Below the pieces are notes generated by a model, which did not search any database, was not told the DNA's origin, and saw only the letters and a program-made list of their open reading frames with translations. Positions 7,873-16,181 of a stretch of 64,000 nt of DNA are shown here, one piece after another (the stretch's first letter is position 1; each line of letters starts with the position of its first letter). A program made the translations under genes and the position numbers. Source of the DNA: Hyphomicrobiales bacterium (GTDB lineage Bacteria; Pseudomonadota; Alphaproteobacteria; Rhizobiales; Rhizobiaceae); the NCBI GenBank assembly GCA_900472925.1, contig UCJU01000002.1:1-64000 (forward strand), given 5' to 3'.

Positions 7873-8766
7873 TCAGTTGACCTCGTTTATTTGGCTGACC
7901 ATCAGTCCCATCTGAGCAAGCTCTGCGCCGGAATTTGCGCTTGTTGCATTGGATATTGTAAACGGTTGGAAAGCGCCACGCTTTCTCAAAACAACGTCAA
8001 AACTGATTTTATGCTCCAGAGTATTTATGACTTCTAATTCGAATTTCTCATACAAATTCATCTCGAAAAGCTTCTTAAAGATTTCGGCGCTTGCATTCCA
8101 TTTATGTCCAAACTGGCTTTGGTCTCCTGCGGCGTCCCAAGTGTATTCGTAATCGGGAAGCACAAGGCCAATACCACCTCCCGGCTTTAATACGGTTTCC
8201 CAGTGAAGGAGTACATCTACCGGGTTGGCAACGTGCTCAAGCATGTGGAGAGCCACTATGTAGTCTATACTCTCAGCTTTGAATGGCAAATCTTCCGGGT
8301 TCGCCAGTATTGCATCCTTGAGGAACGCGTGATGAGCACCACTCGAATCCTGACCCTCGCGCATAATATCCACCGGAGTGAGGTACTCACTTATCCGACG
8401 ATCCCCACATCCGACGTTGATGCCATTTAATTGCTTTAACTCGTAGCCTAGAGGAGCTGCACGGAGAGCAGCCTTCTCTTCGAGGTCTTTGATGATAGCA
8501 GCCTCATCTGGCGGATACAACACAAGCGACCCGGTCTTGCGTGCGAATTCCTCGCGGCTATGAGGTGTGAAGCGAGACATCATTTTGATATTCCGGGCAT
8601 CGGCCATGAACGAAAGATTCAAGTTGTTCCGGAGGAACTCTTCATCCTCGGGTGTCATTTCTCGCTGATGGATTGGCCGCTCACTCACTTTTTTCGCGCG
8701 TTTATAAGCTTTTATGAAAAACTGCTGAACACGCGATCTCATATTGTCCATTCCGATCTTTATCAT
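7873..8766 (-). CDS. SAM-dependent methyltransferase
   Basis: About 298 residues. Class I methyltransferase motifs are present: a glycine-rich NVGCGDRR segment for S-adenosylmethionine, an acidic EDLPF stretch, and DYIVALHMLEHVANP followed by LKPGGGIGLVLPDYEY, which is the Methyltransf_11-type core. With glycosyltransferases on both sides it probably methylates a sugar or caps a glycan chain during capsule synthesis, but the acceptor cannot be read from the sequence. The frame opens further up (8868) but overlaps the preceding gene, which ends at 8777; ATG codons at 8766, 8751 and 8742 are all possible starts, and none has a strong ribosome site. Confidence 0.8.
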   Translation of the reverse strand: MIKIGMDNMRSRVQQFFIKAYKRAKKVSERPIHQREMTPEDEEFLRNNLNLSFMADARNIKMMSRFTPHSREEFARKTGSLVLYPPDEAAIIKDLEEKAALRAAPLGYELKQLNGINVGCGDRRISEYLTPVDIMREGQDSSGAHHAFLKDAILANPEDLPFKAESIDYIVALHMLEHVANPVDVLLHWETVLKPGGGIGLVLPDYEYTWDAAGDQSQFGHKWNASAEIFKKLFEMNLYEKFELEVINTLEHKISFDVVLRKRGAFQPFTISNATSANSGAELAQMGLMVSQINEVN

Positions 8767-8776
8767 TTGGCTGGTG

Positions 8777-9751
8777 CTAGGCTCTAAACAGCTTCTGATC
8801 AAGTGACATTCTGGCAGACAGCCATATAGGTAGAACCTCGTGGTTGGCACCCACGCAATGTCCAGCAACGAGTGCGGATCGTCTTAGAGCACGCCCGACA
8901 CGATCTCCAAACCCAACCTTACCGTAACGGGCATCCACCTTTTGCCTGAAGGCCTGAATACTCAATCTCACGACCGCCTCGCACATATGCAAAAAACTGG
9001 GGGTCAATTTATAACCGAAATATTTTTTGAAATTGCGGGATTCATCGAATGCACGTTGAAATTGCTCTCTAATGCCGTAGTCATGCGAATGATAAACGAC
9101 GGCATTCTCCGCGTAGCCCTTGCGGTATCCCGCGTCGATAACCGCGCGCGCCCACAATTGATCCTCAGCAAACTCAACATCCGGGTAGGGTATTTTTTCC
9201 CAAATGGATTTTCTCAACATGGAATTGTTGTCGGAATAAAAGTGCAGGAGCTGTCGCCAACCCTGGTCGGTTTTGTAGCGGGCTGGGTCCGTATCACGCC
9301 CAAGAATTTTTGGGTGAGCTCGAAAACCTTCAAAATGTTGATCCAGATCGCTTTTGGTAAAGGGGGACGCATGTTCATGCGCAATGTGACGGCCGTAGAC
9401 CCCTGCTATTGAGGGATCCTCGTTCGCAATCGCGACCAGATTAGCGAGCCAGTATTCGTCGCGGGGGACAGCATCATGAGTCAGAAACGCGACAAACTCG
9501 GCGTCTGCGGCTTGAATGCCCAGGTTTCGTGTTTTGCCGTGACCAAATTCCCCGGATGGAATTTCGATGAGCCGCACGGTGTCAAGCTTACGTAGATACT
9601 CCACTGTGCCGTCAGTCGAGCCAGAGTCGATCACTATGACCTCATAAGGCCACTGCGTTTTCTGAGACAATACTTGAGACAGAACACGTGGCAGTATTGT
9701 GATCGCATTTTTTGCGGGTATAACGACGGCACATTTGTATGTGTTCATCAT
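8777..9751 (-). CDS. Family 2 glycosyltransferase (GT-A fold)
   Basis: 324 residues. It starts with CAVVIPAKNAITILPRVL and VIVIDSGSTDGTVEYL, the nucleotide-sugar-binding half of GT2 enzymes, and has LTHDAVPRDEYWLANL in the metal-binding region and FAEDQLWARAVIDAGY, the ED-containing catalytic block. RhaL/WbbL-type rhamnosyltransferases look similar. It should add one sugar of the capsule repeat on the cytoplasmic side of the membrane. Its ATG overlaps the stop of the upstream glycosyltransferase gene (ATGA, 9748-9751), so the two are translationally coupled. Donor and acceptor sugars are not predictable here. Confidence 0.88.
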   Translation of the reverse strand: MMNTYKCAVVIPAKNAITILPRVLSQVLSQKTQWPYEVIVIDSGSTDGTVEYLRKLDTVRLIEIPSGEFGHGKTRNLGIQAADAEFVAFLTHDAVPRDEYWLANLVAIANEDPSIAGVYGRHIAHEHASPFTKSDLDQHFEGFRAHPKILGRDTDPARYKTDQGWRQLLHFYSDNNSMLRKSIWEKIPYPDVEFAEDQLWARAVIDAGYRKGYAENAVVYHSHDYGIREQFQRAFDESRNFKKYFGYKLTPSFLHMCEAVVRLSIQAFRQKVDARYGKVGFGDRVGRALRRSALVAGHCVGANHEVLPIWLSARMSLDQKLFRA

Positions 9752-10968
9752 GCCACCGCTCCGCTGGCGACATTAGCAACACGTTCCCGAATAGCCGCTT
9801 CAACCAGTCTTGCTGACTTCTCCCACGACAAATTCTTCACATGCTCCTGACCGCGCGAACTAAGAAGACGTCTCTCTTCTTCGTTAGAAAGCAACCGCTC
9901 CATCACATCTGCAATACCTTCAGGTGTCGGATTTGCCAGAGCTATCGTTCCGGCGGGGAAAATAGATCTGACCGTATCGAGGTTGAGGTCGATCACCGGC
10001 AAGCCACACGCCATCATTTCCCTGTTAACCAGTGAGTGATTGGTGGCGGAGAAAACAACCCCAATGGCGGTTTCCCGGTACAGCTTCGCGAGTTCGGTGC
10101 TCGTCAATATTCCATGATCTCTGTAGCGAAAATCAACATTGAGTTTACCGAGTTTCCAGCCAAAAAAATCGACCTCGAAGTCAATGTTACGGTTCTTCAG
10201 AATTTCAAGAGCCATGAATGCCAGTTCGACAGCCCGACGCGGGGTAACGTAACGCGCGTATAGGGCAATTCTGTTTTTTTGACGAATACTCTCGCCCTGT
10301 CCAAGGTTATAGACACTGCCATCGAACGCCAAAGGCCATGACATTGACCAGCGCCCGAATTGATCCGACATTTTTCTGTGGAGCCATTCGCCCGCACAAA
10401 GGCAATCAAAATCATAATGATATGTCGCTTCGCTCAGCAGTGCTTCCGTGCCGGCAGGGTAGAAAGACGGCTCGAAGTCCTGCACGAAGTAAAATTTTCT
10501 CGTAAAACGGTCCATCGCGTTCACCGGATAACAGGTAAAACGGTCCGTTGCGATCAAGGCATCACCCTCCGCGTCCGGCGTTTTTCCCTGAAACAACTCG
10601 ACAGGCCCCGAGAAGGGCTGGAAGTGCCTATTGATCGTTTCGAGAGCGGCAGCACCTGTCTTGTGCTTGCTTGGATTTTGAACGAGGAACCGAACATGAT
10701 GGCCGAATTTCTCAAGGTGGCTAGCAATCCGGAAAATCGTCATATGTCCGCCGGCACCGGGCATGAAATCCGGAATGACCCAGGTGATGTCCAGTCGGTT
10801 CATATCAGCAGGACGTGCGGGCGGTGATCCGCCAGATGGCTGATAGCTCACAAACTTTTCAAGGTGCGCGACCTGTCGTTCAATTTGAGATTTTCTTTTT
10901 TTGCGAGCCAGAAATACATCACTGAAACGCCGTATTGCGGACAAAAGAAACACGTGTACCCACTCCAA
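9748..10968 (-). CDS. Glycosyltransferase, GT4/WsaF-like (GT-B fold)
   Basis: 406 residues. The N-terminal domain has ITWVIPDFMPGAGGHMTIFR, and the C-terminal half shows the GT-B nucleotide-sugar domain: RIALYARYVTPRRAVELA, VDFFGWKLG, and GVVFSATNHSLVNREMMACGLPVIDL, equivalent to the GT4 E-x7-E region. KFYFVQDFEPSFYPAG is typical of WsaF-like rhamnosyltransferases. It is probably a capsule or polysaccharide chain glycosyltransferase. It is co-transcribed with the GT2 gene downstream through an ATGA overlap. About 110 bases separate its start from the end of rkpJ, so both may belong to one long transcript. Confidence 0.85.
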   Translation of the reverse strand: MEWVHVFLLSAIRRFSDVFLARKKRKSQIERQVAHLEKFVSYQPSGGSPPARPADMNRLDITWVIPDFMPGAGGHMTIFRIASHLEKFGHHVRFLVQNPSKHKTGAAALETINRHFQPFSGPVELFQGKTPDAEGDALIATDRFTCYPVNAMDRFTRKFYFVQDFEPSFYPAGTEALLSEATYHYDFDCLCAGEWLHRKMSDQFGRWSMSWPLAFDGSVYNLGQGESIRQKNRIALYARYVTPRRAVELAFMALEILKNRNIDFEVDFFGWKLGKLNVDFRYRDHGILTSTELAKLYRETAIGVVFSATNHSLVNREMMACGLPVIDLNLDTVRSIFPAGTIALANPTPEGIADVMERLLSNEEERRLLSSRGQEHVKNLSWEKSARLVEAAIRERVANVASGAVA

Positions 10969-11081
10969 AATTTATTGTCCGGTGCCACCAGGATCTACAA
11001 ATCAGACCGCTCGCAAGTCAAAGTTGATCGGTTAACCCTTACGCGCGCTCTACCGGCCTCACAATGTCAGGCATGTTCGCA

Positions 11082-12362
11082 CTAAAGCTTGTCACCAGCT
11101 AACTTGACTGGCCTCGACCGAGGAACGCAACCCGCATCTCCGCCTGGTAGATTGACCATATTGCCCAATATCCTCTTCGCAATCGCCAGCGCAGCAGCAG
11201 CAACGCCGTCCCTGGAATAGAAATTCCCTCGTTCCTGAATGGAGGCAGCCACGAGGCGGAAGAAGGCGGTTCTCAATTCGGGGTCAGGTATCTTTGGTGA
11301 TTCCCAGAATTCATCGAGCGGTCCCTGATCTGTAAGTCCCTCGATATCAAAAAGGGCCGTTCCCAGTGCTTTCGTTGGAATGGACTGGCTGAGCGCAGAA
11401 AGTGCAGCTGTGGAGTTTACGGTTACAACGCCGCGACATCCTGTCATGAGGGCATTGAAATCTCCGCCGTCGATATACAAAACCCTATCAGCCACCCCAG
11501 ATTTCTCAGCGGCTGACTGGATAACCCGGCTCCAAGAAATCAGCCCGTTGGCCAAGGGGTGAACCTTGATTGCCAATCTCGCTGATCCATCAGCAGAGTT
11601 TGCAAAAGAGGAAATCACATGTGCAATCGCGTCGCGCTGGCTATTGTAAGGTGAATGGGCGCGTAACTGGTAGTCTGTTTCAAGCTGCAAAGGGTAGACA
11701 AACCACGGAGAACCGCAGTTTTGTAATTTCTGGGTCATCAAACGTGCTTTTTTCTCTCTGTGCCGGGACGTTGCAAGGCGCCCTATCCAGCCCGCATATT
11801 CCGCCAGCGGATGAAACAGGCCGTGGAACCGATATCGGGGATAGAGAAAACCGAAGAATACAGACGGGAGATAATAGGCAAGGTCCGCCAAGGCCTCGTT
11901 CAGGAAAGTCTGCGAGTATCGCCGCGTCCAGTCGGGCTCTGGCAAATCCGCCGCTGCTCTCAGGATCACATTCGGATCATTCGGAAACCGGGAATTTGAT
12001 GACATCCCATCCCGTTCAACCGTGACCCAATCCGGTCGCAGATACCCCATCTCGATGACGACGACTTCGACACCAAGCTCTTTAGCCGCTCGCACTGCCT
12101 CCTTGTGGTAGGGGCGCTCTTCTCCGAGAAGAATGATTGTACCGATGTTGCGGTCTTTGAGACACGCCCTGATATAAACGCCCCAACGTCCAAGGCCGGC
12201 GCGATAATTGAACGCGCCACCACGTCGCCAGAAAATCCAGTCGCCAACATTGAAGTTGATACGGTAGCATGCTCGCCCCGCACGGGTGAGATGCTCTGCA
12301 ATTTTGGCAGAGAGTGGCGAAGAAGGGCCTTGTAGAAACAGAAACGCCTTTTCGTCGCTCAC
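11082..12362 (-). CDS. rkpJ: Capsule synthesis protein RkpJ, KpsS-like
   Basis: 426 residues, related to KpsS/LipB-type capsule proteins. Recognisable blocks are FLFLQGPSSPLSAKIAEHL, INFNVGDWIFW, LLGEERPYHKEAVRAAKELG, YPLQLETDYQLRAHSPY and a late GVVTVNSTAALSAL. In enterobacteria KpsS adds the first Kdo residue to the lipid acceptor that anchors the capsule, and the same step is expected here. The start is the GTG at 12362, which overlaps the stop of the upstream gene (GTGA, 12359-12362); the ATG-started frame back to 12419 would overlap by 60 bases. It is the distal gene of the rkpAGHIJ operon. Confidence 0.85.
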   Translation of the reverse strand: MSDEKAFLFLQGPSSPLSAKIAEHLTRAGRACYRINFNVGDWIFWRRGGAFNYRAGLGRWGVYIRACLKDRNIGTIILLGEERPYHKEAVRAAKELGVEVVVIEMGYLRPDWVTVERDGMSSNSRFPNDPNVILRAAADLPEPDWTRRYSQTFLNEALADLAYYLPSVFFGFLYPRYRFHGLFHPLAEYAGWIGRLATSRHREKKARLMTQKLQNCGSPWFVYPLQLETDYQLRAHSPYNSQRDAIAHVISSFANSADGSARLAIKVHPLANGLISWSRVIQSAAEKSGVADRVLYIDGGDFNALMTGCRGVVTVNSTAALSALSQSIPTKALGTALFDIEGLTDQGPLDEFWESPKIPDPELRTAFFRLVAASIQERGNFYSRDGVAAAALAIAKRILGNMVNLPGGDAGCVPRSRPVKLAGDKL

Positions 12363-13951
12363 TTGAATTGTTCCTTGTAAAGATGAGCATGCCACAAAAG
12401 CGTTTCGAACAGGGTCCACGGGGCCTCGATGCGTGAGGCGGTGGATTTGTGTTTGTCTTGTCTTGCCTTCGCCAGTGGAACGATAAAGTAATCCGTTCGT
12501 GGGTCCGGGAACGGATCGGCGTATCGTTTGAGCAGCGGGGCGTGGTCACCGTAAAACGCTAGCCAGACAGGGCGGTCATATTTGTCCAACTCGTCTATCA
12601 GATAAGCCAGGGCCTCATCGGCTTTGCGTAAAAGCTCTTTGTAGATATCGACCGGATCTGTCAGTCCTTCGCAGCGACCGGGCTCCCAAGGCCCGTGATT
12701 GGCCATAGAGGCCACGAAAAGAAGTGCAGATCGCTGTTTGTCGATCTTGTCCGCGATGTGCAAAACCTTTTGGGTCAGACGCATGTCGGAAACGTAGGCC
12801 CCGTCCCTTTCCAGCACATGATCGAAATCATCGAGCATCGTCATCTCGCTGAAGCCGAGGATTGGCATGGCTTTATGCCGGAGGAAAAATGTCCTGTCAT
12901 AGGGATGGATAAAATGCGTGAGCCAACCGGCCTTGCGCAATTTGTTGGGCCAGACGACGTCGGCATAATGCGAGGCCCGCAAATAAGGATAGCTGGCATC
13001 GGCATGGACTTCGTTGGGCTGAAGACCGCTGAGCACGGCGAACTCAGTGCGAAGCGTATAGCCGCCCTCAAACACTGTGGTCATACGCCCCCATTGCGCC
13101 GCACGTTCTTTCAGCAAGTCGATGGTGGGCAATTGCAGATCCGGATCGCCCGCGTTTCTCAAATCCATGAAGGATTCGGATTGCCAGACGATCAACAGCG
13201 GCGCGTCATTGTTCGGTTCGCCCAGCATATCGTGGATGACGCTTTGAAGGCCTTGCGCGATTTCTTCAATGATGGCGTCCCGTTTCATACCAAGCCATAT
13301 TATGAAATGATAACTGACGGATGTGAACGTCCCAAAGCGGGTCGTGTTAGATTTGACGTCTAATGTCGTTAAAAGCCACCTCGAAATCGTCGCGGCCAGA
13401 TGACCGATAGGTTTTACAAACAGCAGCAGGACGGACAGCGTTGGAACGAGGATGCCAACGAGTATCCAGAGTGGAGTGTAACTCTGCGGAATGATAGACG
13501 GTTCTGTGATCATGAAAAGCGCTGTCACGCCAAAAACGTAACCGAGCGCAATGATCCAGAAGACGATATTGAGGTTCGTCGCATAGAAAATCGACTTGTA
13601 TTTGAAGACGTCAACGACAAGCGCAATATCTGAAAACACCAGCGGTTCGCGAATGAAGATGTACTTCGCACGTGAAATACCCGTGAAAATCACGAAGAAA
13701 CTGATCGTTCCAAGGCAGCAATAGAGTGGTCGCCAAGAGATGGCGAAAAAGATCGAGAACACGAAGAGAATGATCGGCAGCCGCATGACATGCTCGACCA
13801 AGACCCGTCCCCAGCTATGCGACAGGCGGCTTTGTCGTCTGACCGACTGCGGCATGGCAAACGGATCTGTCAGATAGACGACAATCGCGGCGACGATGAA
13901 TGAGGCGGCTGTCAGCGCTAGCGGATGATCATCATGTGTCAACATATCCAT
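12359..13951 (-). CDS. rkpI: RkpI: membrane sulfatase/LTA-synthase-like protein
   Basis: 530 residues. The first 190 residues hold about five membrane segments; the rest is an alkaline-phosphatase-fold domain of the LTA synthase/phosphoglycerol transferase type. The nucleophile region reads VWQSESFMD near residue 257, with Ser where LTA synthases have Thr, followed by GGYTLRTEFAVLSGL, LFVASMANHGPW and FYGDHAP (about 465) for metal binding. In this family the enzyme transfers a phospho-head group to a lipid or glycan outside the cytoplasm. Rhizobial rkpI is part of the capsule operon and required for K-antigen production. The exact reaction is not known to me. Ends with a GTGA overlap into rkpJ. 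Confidence 0.85.
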   Translation of the reverse strand: MDMLTHDDHPLALTAASFIVAAIVVYLTDPFAMPQSVRRQSRLSHSWGRVLVEHVMRLPIILFVFSIFFAISWRPLYCCLGTISFFVIFTGISRAKYIFIREPLVFSDIALVVDVFKYKSIFYATNLNIVFWIIALGYVFGVTALFMITEPSIIPQSYTPLWILVGILVPTLSVLLLFVKPIGHLAATISRWLLTTLDVKSNTTRFGTFTSVSYHFIIWLGMKRDAIIEEIAQGLQSVIHDMLGEPNNDAPLLIVWQSESFMDLRNAGDPDLQLPTIDLLKERAAQWGRMTTVFEGGYTLRTEFAVLSGLQPNEVHADASYPYLRASHYADVVWPNKLRKAGWLTHFIHPYDRTFFLRHKAMPILGFSEMTMLDDFDHVLERDGAYVSDMRLTQKVLHIADKIDKQRSALLFVASMANHGPWEPGRCEGLTDPVDIYKELLRKADEALAYLIDELDKYDRPVWLAFYGDHAPLLKRYADPFPDPRTDYFIVPLAKARQDKHKSTASRIEAPWTLFETLLWHAHLYKEQFK

Positions 13952-13965
13952 GAAGCCCTGTTATA

Positions 13966-14754
13966 CTAAGCTGTCAGGCGCGCAAGCCGCCAGAACATGA
14001 CTGGCTTTATGAAGGCCGAAAAACACGATAAAAGTTTCAAGGTGAGGCCGAAATGGACCTGTCGTTTTCCTCTCTCGGTACCATCCACCAATAGTTGCGC
14101 CACGGTCTTTGGCCTCCATGGACGCACCGTCCCCATCAGCACTTGAGCAATCGGCGGACGGAGGCTGATTTCACGCTCATATTGTGGCGTTAATGTATCG
14201 GGCGGATAGCAGATCGAAACAGAGACGCCATACCCATGCGCTTCCAGCCTTAGCGCTTCTGCAAAACCGGTAAGCGCCGATTTCGATGCGCAATAGGCGC
14301 TATAGGCGGGAATTCCAATGAGTGCTGCGCCAGACGATATCAGCATGATACGCCCACTTCGCCTTTGTTTCATTCCGGCTAGGACAGCGCGAACGGCGTA
14401 TACAGTCCCAAAGAAATTGACTGCCAGTTGCGCGTCGAAAACCTCGGAAGACTGCGAATCGAAAAACTGTGGATCGACCCGGCCAGCGGACGTCACCAGC
14501 ACATCGCACGGTCCATATTCGGTCTCGGCAGCGATGACGGCTGCACGCATTTCGGTCTCGTTGCAAACGTCGACACTGACAAGGAAAATGGCATCTGGCG
14601 TTGCAGGATTGGCCGTGAGCAGTTCATCGCGCGCCGTCTTGAGAAGATCGGCTCTGCGTGCCATCAAGGTAACGCGGTATCCTTTGGCGAGGTACACACG
14701 GGCGACTTCAAGACCGATCCCGCTTGATCCGCCTGTTACGATAAGGTGAGCCAT
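13966..14754 (-). CDS. rkpH: RkpH: short-chain dehydrogenase resembling 3-ketosphinganine reductase
   Basis: 262 residues, classical SDR: LIVTGGSSGIGLEVA for NAD(P) binding, MARRADLL after beta-2 (favouring NADPH), LISSGAALIG with the catalytic Ser, and Y-x3-K in AYSAYCASKSAL. The segment SICYPPDTLTPQYERE and the SVDV block closely match eukaryotic 3-ketodihydrosphingosine reductases rather than FabG. A C-terminal hydrophobic stretch (about 238-258) may tether it to the membrane. It lies directly after the PLP synthase gene rkpG, as expected for an enzyme that reduces RkpG's beta-keto amine product. Essential role in rhizobial K-antigen synthesis is established knowledge; the sphingoid reaction is my inference. 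Confidence 0.88.
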   Translation of the reverse strand: MAHLIVTGGSSGIGLEVARVYLAKGYRVTLMARRADLLKTARDELLTANPATPDAIFLVSVDVCNETEMRAAVIAAETEYGPCDVLVTSAGRVDPQFFDSQSSEVFDAQLAVNFFGTVYAVRAVLAGMKQRRSGRIMLISSGAALIGIPAYSAYCASKSALTGFAEALRLEAHGYGVSVSICYPPDTLTPQYEREISLRPPIAQVLMGTVRPWRPKTVAQLLVDGTERGKRQVHFGLTLKLLSCFSAFIKPVMFWRLARLTA

Positions 14755-14780
14755 AAAGTCGTTCCCAAAGCCGTCGCGTT

Positions 14781-16181
14781 TTACATGAACAGTTTCGCGA
14801 CCTGCTGCATATCGAGAGAACTTAAGCCGACATTCCGCTCAGTCAGATCCTGCAATATTTCATCCGTCAGTTTGACAGCCTGTGCAATCTGCTCGGGCGT
14901 GTGGTCGCTCGTCAAGAAAAACCGTAGGCGGGCCATGCCCTCCTGGACCGCGGGATAGATAATGGGCAGCGCGTTGATCCCCGCTTTCAAGAGGTCGTTC
15001 GACAATTGAACGGCGCGCAGGGAATCACCCACGATCACCGGCACCACCGAGTAACCTTCGCTCGGGCCCGTATCGAGGCCTGCCTGCTGCGCAAGCTGGA
15101 GAAACAATTGTCCGTTTCGACGAAGAGACGTCACCCGTTCCGGTTCATTTTCGAGAACCAAAAGGCTTGCATGGGCAGCACTTGCCAAGGCAGGGGAAAG
15201 CCCAACGCTGTAAACGAAGCCACCAGCCTGGGCCTTCAATATCTCGATCAGCGGCAGACTGCCGGCAACATAGCCGCCGCAGCTGGATGCTGTTTTAGAC
15301 AAGGTGCCCATCCAGATATCGACGCTGGAAGAATCGATACCGAAATGCTCGAACGTCCCTCGGCCCGTCTCACCCAGAACACCAAGTGCATGGGCTTCAT
15401 CTACCATCAGCCAGAAGCCGTATTTCGACCTCAAACGAACCAGTTCCGGGAGATTGGCGATATCACCATCCATCGAATATACACCCTCGACGATGACGAG
15501 AATGCGGTCGAAATCTCCTTCGATACTGGACAGGATTTTCTCTAGATCGACAGGATCGTTATGCCGGAAGAAACGACGCGAGGCACCTGACAGCTTGACG
15601 CCTGACAGAACGCTGTTGTGAATCAACTCATCGTGGATAACGAGGTCCTTGGGACCAACGACGCAGCTGATGATGGTGGCATTGGTGAGGTATCCGCTCA
15701 CGAAACACACCGCCGCCTCGGTGCCATAAACGGACGCAAGTTTTTGCTCGAGAATGGCATGCAAAGGCCGCTCACCCGCAACAAGGCGGCTGGCAGATGC
15801 GGAAATTCCGTAAGCACTGATCGCGTCTGTGGCCGCCTTCAGGACTGCCGGATGCGTATTTGCACTGATATAGTCATAGGATGCGAAATTGATGAGTTCC
15901 TGACCATCAATACGGGTTGTTGCACCTGCTGCACCTTCATGGGACCGGTAAAACGGGTTATCGACACCCGCGAGGTCGCTGATCGCCTTTTGCGCGATGA
16001 TTTTCTTGTATTCCGGCAGCTCATCGAAGCGCTTCGGAAGCTTGACGCGTTCTGGCGCGCGGCGATTGATACGCGCCATACGGTTCTGACCCGTGGCGCC
16101 CTGACGCTCGCGAAGCACGCCGACAAAGTCGGACTCGGACGTCGCATCCCTCCGGTCGTTCTGATCTGTGCCATCAACCAT
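14781..16181 (-). CDS. rkpG: RkpG: PLP-dependent alpha-oxoamine synthase (acyl transferase)
   Basis: 467 residues. It belongs to the family of 8-amino-7-oxononanoate synthase, 2-amino-3-ketobutyrate CoA ligase and serine palmitoyltransferase, which join an acyl thioester to an amino acid with loss of CO2. Signatures are INFASYDYISANTHP, IHDELIHNSVLSG, MVDEAHALGVLGETGRG and the PLP lysine in GTLSKTASSCGGY. An N-terminal extension of about 65 residues is Arg-rich. The start at ATG 16181 overlaps the rkpA stop by 8 bases; the frame upstream of it is only rkpA read in another phase. Its acyl donor is probably the chain made on the RkpA carrier protein. Confidence 0.9.
   Translation of the reverse strand: MVDGTDQNDRRDATSESDFVGVLRERQGATGQNRMARINRRAPERVKLPKRFDELPEYKKIIAQKAISDLAGVDNPFYRSHEGAAGATTRIDGQELINFASYDYISANTHPAVLKAATDAISAYGISASASRLVAGERPLHAILEQKLASVYGTEAAVCFVSGYLTNATIISCVVGPKDLVIHDELIHNSVLSGVKLSGASRRFFRHNDPVDLEKILSSIEGDFDRILVIVEGVYSMDGDIANLPELVRLRSKYGFWLMVDEAHALGVLGETGRGTFEHFGIDSSSVDIWMGTLSKTASSCGGYVAGSLPLIEILKAQAGGFVYSVGLSPALASAAHASLLVLENEPERVTSLRRNGQLFLQLAQQAGLDTGPSEGYSVVPVIVGDSLRAVQLSNDLLKAGINALPIIYPAVQEGMARLRFFLTSDHTPEQIAQAVKLTDEILQDLTERNVGLSSLDMQQVAKLFM

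Noticed and set aside
12695..13363. Plus-strand frame inside rkpI
   Set aside because: Lies wholly opposite the sulfatase-domain coding region; no motif.
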